Assembly (NCBI GenBank): GCA_937884235.1 | Contig: CALGBT010000305.1 | Location: 1-11,293, forward strand | DNA from: an uncultured Pseudomonadota bacterium | Lineage (GTDB): Bacteria; Myxococcota_A; UBA9042; CAIXZC01 | DNA: 11,293 bases | Reading direction: 5' to 3' | Shown: piece by piece, positions 6,136-11,293 of the stretch | How positions within the stretch are numbered: the first letter of the stretch is position 1 | Layout: the number at the start of each line of letters is the position of its first letter | Notes under the pieces: model-generated | Told to the model about the DNA's origin: nothing | Databases searched by the model: none | The model's input: the letters and a program-made list of their open reading frames with translations, nothing else | Translations under genes and position numbers: made by a program

Positions 6136-8688
6136 ATGCGTCGACTCATCTGTTTCAGCACTCTTCTCGTTTGTCTGCTGCTGGGAGGGCGTGCCTTTGC
6201 GCAGCTACCCGGTCAGGCCGAGCTCATCAAGACGCCGAAGATCACCATCGGCAAGTCGGACAAGAGCATCTCAGAAAAGGTCTCCCCCATCGTCGAACAG
6301 CTTGCCGAAACGGAGAAGAGGCTCATCAAGGAGCAGACCACCCTCCTTAAATGGCGGGACGATCTGACCCGGGCCACGGAAAGGGTCAAGCGCCTGAAGC
6401 GCCAGGTCCGCGAGACGCAGAAGCGGATTATTGAGGAGGGAAGTGCGCGAGTCGATTCTGCGCTGATGCCTCAGTTGGAGGCCAACCTGGACTTGGAAAA
6501 CGACCTCGTGGATACCCTCAGCTTCCTCATGGAGACCTTCCGGCAGGAGCAGCATGAGACCACTGAGGGACTCAAGCATGGTACGCAACTCCTTGCACAA
6601 TTGGAGGCCCCCCCGACTCCGGCAGGGGAGATTGTCGCCATGACCTTGGATGAAGTGCTGCAATATCTTGCCGAGGTGCGCCTTTCCCAGGTTTCATTCT
6701 CTTTGCTCAAGGCCCGGCGCGCCGGGCTAAACGGGGAATTGGCCCAGACCCTCAAGGAGAAGAAGAGGGATATCACGCTCCAGTCACTGGCTGAGTCGGA
6801 TATCGACCCCGTCGGTAGGGAACTGACCCTGAATCTGCGCCAGGAACAGGTCGAGAGATTCCCAGTTATTGCTTCATATCGCAAAGAATCGAGGAAGCGT
6901 GTTGCCGATCATATCGAGGCACAACTCCAGCGGGTGCGCCTGGAAACATACGAGCGCCAGGAGCAATACAACGTCCTGGAGGGGAAGCGGGAGCAGGTCT
7001 TTGCCTCACTGGTTGTCACCGAGGCAGACTTGGAAGAGGCCAAGCAGCGGATGGAGGCTGCCCATCAGAGCATCGATGACGAAGAGGCCAAGGTTCGGCG
7101 CCAACTCAAGCAGTTGCGTCTGGACGCACCGGAGGAGCGGGCGGAAGAGGAGGGCTCCTTCAGCGAATTCCGGCTCTGGCAAATGGAGGTGGCTGTCCTT
7201 CAGCACAAGCTTTACGTGTTGGACACCGAGCGGCAGGTGGAGGATTTCCGTGGGGCCTCTGCAGCAGCCCTCTTCAGTATGTTGCACGGCAAGAAGCAGC
7301 CCCCCGAGTTTGAGTCCTATGCCTACTATTTGAGTGCCGAGCGGCAGGCGAATGCCAGGGACGAGCTGAATCGCCGCCGGGATGCCTGGCGCCAGGAGTA
7401 CGCTCACCTTTCGCTGTCGGTTCCCGGGGATGGCGCCGAGGAGCTGGCAGAGGCCATCTTCGACCGCTACCAGAAGCTCCTCGACCTCTATGACCAGATC
7501 GACGCGGGCAAGTGGGAGATTGAATGGTGTGCCGAAGTGGTGCGCCACTATCAGGCCAAATTCGAGGTGGAGCAGCGGGATTCCTGGTGGTACATCTGGC
7601 GTGGCGGAGTAAGCCTTGCGGCACTCCTGGCGATCATTCTCCTCTCGATTCTGCTCGGCCGCCTCACCGTTCGCCCGCTGCGCAATCGGGCGAACCCGCC
7701 GGGCTGGCTCCGCTACCTGCTCTTCCTCTCCTATTCCTCGGGTCTCCTGCTTCTCTGGGGCGGCCTTATCCTTGGCCTCTTCACCCGCGTGTGGGGCTCT
7801 CTCTTTGGGTTCCAGCGAATCGGCGAGGTCTTCGAAAAGGTCCTCTTCACCATCGGTGACAAGGAAATCACGGCGTGGGCCTTCGTCGGGCTACTGGGCG
7901 TGATTGCCCTCACGGTAGCCATAAACCGGATGATCGTGCGCTTTGTGCGTCAGCACATCTTCGTCTACTTCACCTGGGACGTCGGGGTCCAGGATGCCAT
8001 CGCCGCAGTGATCAAATATATCGTGCTCTTCAGCGGATTCGTCATGGGGCTTGAATTCGTCGGTATCGGATTTGGTGCGCTGGCTCTCTTCGCCGGCGTC
8101 ATCGGTATCGGTATCGGTTTCGGTCTACAGGCTATTGCCAACAACTTCATCTCCGGTTTCACGCTTCTCTTCGAGCGGCCCATCAAGAAGGGGGACTTCG
8201 TGGATGCGGGAGGTATGGAAGGACGTGTGGAGTCTATTCGTGCCCGAGCCACGACGCTAGTGACCCGAGACCAGGTGTCGGTGATCATCCCGAACAGCGA
8301 ATTCGTCTCCGGTCGGGTGGTGAACTGGAGCCACGGGACCGAAACCGTAAGGCTGCATGTCCCTGTAGGAGTCGCCTACGGATCCGATGTCAATCTGGTG
8401 ACCGAGTTGCTCAAGGAGGTGGGCAGCAAGCACCCCCGCGTACTCGGCAAGCCGGCTCCCGAGGTCTGGTTCATGGGCTTTGGCGATTCGTCCCTGAATT
8501 TCGAGTTGCTGGTCTGGACCCACAAGGTAGAGCTGAAATACCACACCGTTTCCGAAATCAACTATGGCATCGATGCGATCTTCCGGGAGCGAGGAGTCAC
8601 CATTCCCTTCCCGCAGCGGGATGTGCACGTCAAGAGTGACGAGCCGAGAACTCGCAAGCCGGACGGCAGCGACCAGGGCAGAGATTGA
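6136..8688 (+). CDS. Large MscS-family mechanosensitive ion channel with periplasmic coiled-coil region
   Basis: This is a stretch-activated channel that releases solutes during osmotic downshock. It has 850 residues, between small MscS (about 286) and MscK (about 1120 in E. coli). Residues 1-22 are a signal peptide ending in AFA before Gln. Residues about 45-480 are charged, helix-forming and rich in Glu/Gln/Arg/Lys, with coiled-coil stretches, and should lie in the periplasm. Membrane segments follow near 488-508, 524-549, 577-597 and 620-640. The pore helix and MscS signature come next at about 643-690 (ALFAGVIGIGIGFGLQAIAN, then FISGFTLLFERPIKKGDFV). The beta domain (about 691-735, with IIPNSEF) and the alpha/beta C-terminal domain complete it. 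An in-frame ATG at 6100 would add 12 residues. I chose 6136 for its compact signal peptide, the GAGGGGG site and the promoter position. It is transcribed away from the polyferredoxin operon. The tail after about residue 831 is polar and disordered. Confidence 0.92.
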   Translation: MRRLICFSTLLVCLLLGGRAFAQLPGQAELIKTPKITIGKSDKSISEKVSPIVEQLAETEKRLIKEQTTLLKWRDDLTRATERVKRLKRQVRETQKRIIEEGSARVDSALMPQLEANLDLENDLVDTLSFLMETFRQEQHETTEGLKHGTQLLAQLEAPPTPAGEIVAMTLDEVLQYLAEVRLSQVSFSLLKARRAGLNGELAQTLKEKKRDITLQSLAESDIDPVGRELTLNLRQEQVERFPVIASYRKESRKRVADHIEAQLQRVRLETYERQEQYNVLEGKREQVFASLVVTEADLEEAKQRMEAAHQSIDDEEAKVRRQLKQLRLDAPEERAEEEGSFSEFRLWQMEVAVLQHKLYVLDTERQVEDFRGASAAALFSMLHGKKQPPEFESYAYYLSAERQANARDELNRRRDAWRQEYAHLSLSVPGDGAEELAEAIFDRYQKLLDLYDQIDAGKWEIEWCAEVVRHYQAKFEVEQRDSWWYIWRGGVSLAALLAIILLSILLGRLTVRPLRNRANPPGWLRYLLFLSYSSGLLLLWGGLILGLFTRVWGSLFGFQRIGEVFEKVLFTIGDKEITAWAFVGLLGVIALTVAINRMIVRFVRQHIFVYFTWDVGVQDAIAAVIKYIVLFSGFVMGLEFVGIGFGALALFAGVIGIGIGFGLQAIANNFISGFTLLFERPIKKGDFVDAGGMEGRVESIRARATTLVTRDQVSVIIPNSEFVSGRVVNWSHGTETVRLHVPVGVAYGSDVNLVTELLKEVGSKHPRVLGKPAPEVWFMGFGDSSLNFELLVWTHKVELKYHTVSEINYGIDAIFRERGVTIPFPQRDVHVKSDEPRTRKPDGSDQGRD

Positions 8689-8689
8689 G

Positions 8690-9658
8690 CTAGAAGCGGA
8701 GCTCGGCGACAATCGCAAAGTGGTCACTGGGGTAGCGGTCGTCGGGGCCGTAGACGCGCATGTCCACCACCCAATCAGAAACCTCCCACGGGGCATCTCC
8801 CGCCACAAAAATATGATCGATGCGGTGGGCCGGATCGTAGGCTTGCGGCGGTTCGACGTTGGTCTCTATGTGCCAATCGTTGGCCAGGTCAAAGGTGTTC
8901 TGTAGGGTCAAGTGGGCAGAGTCTGCCGGTGTTACCAGAGTGGCGTAGGCCGGCGAGGCCGGCTTGGAGTTAAAGTCCCCGACGACGATGACGGGCATTT
9001 GCGCTGACCATGTTGCCGTGCGCTCGACGAGCAGAGGGGCGCTCATTTCCTGGTTCGGGGGATTATTGTCGAAATGGGTGGTGGCGAAGTAGAACTCTCT
9101 TCCGTCTGCGCTCTGTCGGAGATGGGCCCAGGCCACCAGGCGGGGCAGGTTGGTGTCGGCCCAGCCGCCGGCCAGTGGGGTGTCCGGAGTCTCGCTGAGC
9201 CAGTAGAAGCCGTTATCCACGACCTCAAAGCGGTCAGTACGGTAGAGAATGGTGGCATCGGCGTAGTCCTTGAAGAGTTCCTGCACATCATCTTCGAAGA
9301 AGAGGGCGGAGTATCCCGGTGCTTCCTCGATAATCTGCTTCACCTCATCTTCGAAGAGCAACTCCTGGAGTCCAATGAGGTCCGGCTGGTGGCGGGCAAA
9401 GAGGTCGCCAAAGTAGACCAGGCGATCCTCCCAGGGGTCATACTCGATATCGTTACAGAAGAAGCAGAGGACGTTGAAGGTCATGACCCGCAGGTTCGAA
9501 GCTGGTGCTGGCTGGGTGTCGGCTCTCGCGATCTCGTCTGCCGACAACTCCCCAGCAGCATCAGCCGCTAATGTCTCGATGATATCCGCGCTGGGGCGGG
9601 TTGAACCGCAGGCGACGGCAAGGAGGAGCAGTAGGGTGGCGGCGTGTCGTTGCATCAT
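8690..9658 (-). CDS. Endonuclease/exonuclease/phosphatase-fold lipoprotein
   Basis: This is a 322-residue secreted member of the DNase I-like EEP superfamily, metal-dependent phosphodiesterases whose substrates range from DNA to phospholipids and phosphate esters. Residues 1-16 are a signal peptide ending in LAVAC, with Cys17 as the lipid site. After a low-complexity linker the domain starts at LRVMTFNVL (56-64, Asn62). It continues with IGLQEL (Glu99), FYWLSETPDTP, LPRLVAW, FATTHFDNN (His195), VVGDFNSKP (Asp228, Asn230), HRIDHIFV (Asp281) and YPSDHFAIV (Asp312, His313), so every catalytic motif is intact. The FYWLSETP and IDHIFV segments fit the EEP-1 group of uncharacterised hydrolases. The frame is open to 9826, but the ATG at 9658 begins the signal peptide and has AGAGGGA five bases upstream. 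The start is 86 bases after the lipoprotein gene at 9745, so it is probably one transcript. The stop is one base from that of the convergent channel gene. The substrate cannot be told from sequence. Confidence 0.9.
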   Translation of the reverse strand: MMQRHAATLLLLLAVACGSTRPSADIIETLAADAAGELSADEIARADTQPAPASNLRVMTFNVLCFFCNDIEYDPWEDRLVYFGDLFARHQPDLIGLQELLFEDEVKQIIEEAPGYSALFFEDDVQELFKDYADATILYRTDRFEVVDNGFYWLSETPDTPLAGGWADTNLPRLVAWAHLRQSADGREFYFATTHFDNNPPNQEMSAPLLVERTATWSAQMPVIVVGDFNSKPASPAYATLVTPADSAHLTLQNTFDLANDWHIETNVEPPQAYDPAHRIDHIFVAGDAPWEVSDWVVDMRVYGPDDRYPSDHFAIVAELRF

Positions 9659-9744
9659 CGGAATCCCTCTGGGCAATATCGCCGCGCCTTGCGTCAGCAT
9701 GGCGCCGCCTCTGGCTTGTCGCCGGTGTGTTGGGTGGTGCGGGG

Positions 9745-11106
9745 CTAATTCCGACAACACAACACCCCGCCCTTGTCCTGTGAACCCAAGGGGTCGCCGT
9801 CGTAGGAGCAGGTGGTGCCAGCGCACGCCTTCTTGGTGACCAGGGCCCCTTCATTCAGGTGTGACTGGTCGTCGCCCATGCACTCCCAGGGACCCAGGGG
9901 CGGTTCGGCCTCGTTGAAGCCGCAGGAGTTGGGTTGCGTGCTGGCGAGGACGCGGTCCAGCGGGCCGCAGTTCTTGTCCGGGCCCAGTCCGGCCCCAAGG
10001 TTGCCGCAGCCAAAGACGTCGTTGAAGCCGTCGCCCCACTCGCCGCAGACGCTGCCTGTTTCACTGGGCTGGCGCATGGCGAAGAAGAGGGATTTCGACT
10101 TGGCATCTGACGGGACCGCACCGGCACATCCCGTGGGTGATTTCTCGGCAACTTCCTTCCAGGTGATGCAGACGTGCCAGTCTTTGGCGCAGAGGTCGGG
10201 GGTGGAACACCCTTTGCCTTCAGGGTTGTCACCATCGTCGCCGGCGGCGTTGCCGCAGGTTGCGGCGATGGTCTCGGGAGTGATGCCCGGCTTCTCCCAG
10301 CCCCCCGAGCAGCCCGCAATGTGCGGGTAGGCAGTGGAATCCAAAAAGCCCTCACGACCGCCGTCGGCGCAGCCCACTTCGGGGTCGACGGGCGGGTAGG
10401 TGGCCGCGTTGACTACGGCCTGGGCGGCCTGGCAGGAAGCCTCACCCGTTTCATCCTCCACTTCCAATGAGAAGAGATACTGGCCCGCAGCCTCAATCTT
10501 GAAAGTCACCTCAGCAGCGGTGGCGTTGGGGGCGAAATCGGTGGCCGCACCGGCTGGTGCCTGCACCGACCAGGCCCACTTGACAATGGCACCGTTGGGG
10601 GAGGTTGAGCCCAGCCCCGAGAGGTGCAGGGTATCCCCGGTGAAGGCCGCGTAGCCCTCGGCAATTTCGATCTTGGCGACGGGGCAGTCGGGTTCAATGA
10701 CGGGGTCGCAGGCCGGGTTGGGGGCGCAGCCTTCGTTGACCTCGCCGTCGCAGTCATCATCACCGCAATTGCCGCAGAACTCCTCCGGGGGGATGCAGGG
10801 CCCCCACTCCTTGAGGCACTTGCGCTGCCCCGCAGAGCCGCACACCGTGACGCACGATTCGGTAGTCAGGGGGTCGCATTCGTAGTTGAAGCCGTTTTCT
10901 TGCGGTTGTTCGACCAACTCTTCGGCTATGTCTGCCGCGTCTTCGACCATGTCTGACTCGACCACTCCGGCAGCATCGCTGGTGGCCAACACGACCTTGC
11001 CGTCGGCGAGGGTGGTGTAGAGGTCCATGGATTCCTCTCCGGCCGGGTCGCCGCAGGCAGTGGTCAGCAAAGCAAATAGCAAGCTGAGAGCGATTACTTC
11101 TCGCAT
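9745..11106 (-). CDS. Cysteine-rich lipoprotein with MopE-like motif and PKD-like domain
   Basis: This is a 453-residue secreted protein with 29 cysteines, of unknown function. Residues 1-17 are a signal peptide ending in LTTAC, with Cys18 as the probable lipid site. An acidic linker runs to about 75. A Cys-rich segment (77-141) contains CGNCGDDDCDGEVNEGC at 111-127, like the Asp/Cys calcium- or copper-binding repeats of MopE-type Myxococcota proteins. Residues about 143-234 fit a PKD/Ig-like beta sandwich (TGDTLHLSGLGSTSPNGAIV, then AGQYLFSLEVEDETGEASC). The C-terminal 208 residues (about 246-453) form a second Cys-rich domain with 17 cysteines. It includes GCADGGREGFLD, YPHIAGCSGGW, DVFGCGN and a final GGVLCCRN, a pattern that suggests a disulfide-bonded extracellular fold. 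The ATG has GAGGT six bases upstream and overlaps the preceding gene by 13 bases, so the two are coupled. A cell-surface binding or adhesion role is a guess. No enzyme motif is visible. Confidence 0.85.
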   Translation of the reverse strand: MREVIALSLLFALLTTACGDPAGEESMDLYTTLADGKVVLATSDAAGVVESDMVEDAADIAEELVEQPQENGFNYECDPLTTESCVTVCGSAGQRKCLKEWGPCIPPEEFCGNCGDDDCDGEVNEGCAPNPACDPVIEPDCPVAKIEIAEGYAAFTGDTLHLSGLGSTSPNGAIVKWAWSVQAPAGAATDFAPNATAAEVTFKIEAAGQYLFSLEVEDETGEASCQAAQAVVNAATYPPVDPEVGCADGGREGFLDSTAYPHIAGCSGGWEKPGITPETIAATCGNAAGDDGDNPEGKGCSTPDLCAKDWHVCITWKEVAEKSPTGCAGAVPSDAKSKSLFFAMRQPSETGSVCGEWGDGFNDVFGCGNLGAGLGPDKNCGPLDRVLASTQPNSCGFNEAEPPLGPWECMGDDQSHLNEGALVTKKACAGTTCSYDGDPLGSQDKGGVLCCRN

Positions 11107-11293
11107 GGTTCTACCTCGATGATGCTGTTGAAGCTGCCGTAGCCGTCATCTTCCTGGTCAGGGTTGGCGGGGTCGGGGAGCCACTCGCCGTCAACAATGA
11201 ATTTATAGAGGTACTTGCCGGGCTCCAAATCCACGGAGACTGTCCAGAGTCCGTCGCCCTCGTTGTCTGCCATCACTTCGGCGCTATCGGCAC
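11094..11293 (-). CDS. C-terminus of a protein with a glycogen-binding (CBM48/AMPK-like) domain; runs off the right edge
   Basis: Only the last 65 residues are in the window, and the frame stays open to the edge. They read as the second half of a CBM48/AMPK-beta carbohydrate-binding domain. GDGLWTVSVDLEPGKYLYKF at about 13-32 is followed by IVDGEWLPDPANPDQEDDGY and then GSFNSIIEVEP. This is the family's strand-turn-strand with the conserved Trp, Tyr-Lys-Phe, Asp-Gly-x-Trp and Asn residues. The domain lies at the very C-terminus. That differs from isoamylase-type enzymes, where CBM48 is N-terminal, and suggests a stand-alone binding protein or a C-terminal domain fused to something unseen. The gene overlaps the next by 13 bases, so it is in the same operon. 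Whether the protein is secreted, like its neighbours, cannot be seen. Confidence 0.75.
   Translation of the reverse strand, partial: ADSAEVMADNEGDGLWTVSVDLEPGKYLYKFIVDGEWLPDPANPDQEDDGYGSFNSIIEVEPCEK

Noticed and set aside
9659..9744. A separate promoter or terminator between the two lipoprotein genes
   Set aside because: No convincing -35/-10 pair or stem with T-run was found in the 86 bases, so co-transcription is the simpler reading.
9659..9826. Longer N-terminus for the EEP lipoprotein starting at 9826
   Set aside because: It would overlap the preceding lipoprotein gene by 82 bases and bury the signal peptide at residue 57. The ATG at 9658 has a good ribosome site and a clean lipobox peptide.

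Overview
The window reads as chromosomal DNA of a Gram-negative, GC-rich bacterium with an elaborate outer membrane and many secreted lipoproteins. The TamA/TamB pair, at least four lipobox signal peptides, and a cysteine-rich lipoprotein with a MopE-like Asp/Cys motif and a PKD-like domain are the style of Myxococcota and related former Deltaproteobacteria. That assignment is inference from protein style, not from a marker gene. No tRNA, rRNA, CRISPR, transposase, integrase or phage gene was seen.

Layout. Positions 1-1788 (minus) hold the N-terminal 596 residues of a TamB-like protein, cut by the window edge. It starts inside the stop codon of tamA (1788-3767, minus), an Omp85-family outer-membrane protein with three POTRA-like domains and a lipobox signal peptide. 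Upstream of tamA is a gene-free stretch (3768-4044). It carries a perfect 10-bp inverted repeat, seven tandem 21-22 bp repeats and a short GC hairpin. Next, also on the minus strand, is a two-gene unit: a membrane polyferredoxin of NapH type with a C-terminal HMA-like domain (4726-5976), followed by a lipoprotein with a repeated Glu/Ala/Pro linker, a second HMA-like domain and a cysteine-rich tail (4045-4707). A divergent intergenic region (5977-6135) carries a sigma-70-like promoter in each direction. The plus-strand gene (6136-8688) is a large MscS-family mechanosensitive channel with a long periplasmic coiled-coil region. It ends one base from the stop of the convergent minus-strand gene.

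The right end is a minus-strand group. It holds the C-terminus of a protein with a glycogen-binding (CBM48/AMPK-like) domain (11094-11293, partial), a cysteine-rich lipoprotein overlapping it by 13 bases (9745-11106), and an endonuclease/exonuclease/phosphatase-fold lipoprotein (8690-9658).

How the parts may work together. TamA and TamB are known partners in moving proteins or lipids to the outer membrane. The polyferredoxin and the HMA lipoprotein look like a membrane-to-periplasm electron or metal relay. They are the best candidate here for an undescribed system, because both carry HMA-like domains that lack the usual CxxC. The right-hand group looks like a set of cell-surface or periplasmic proteins of unknown purpose.
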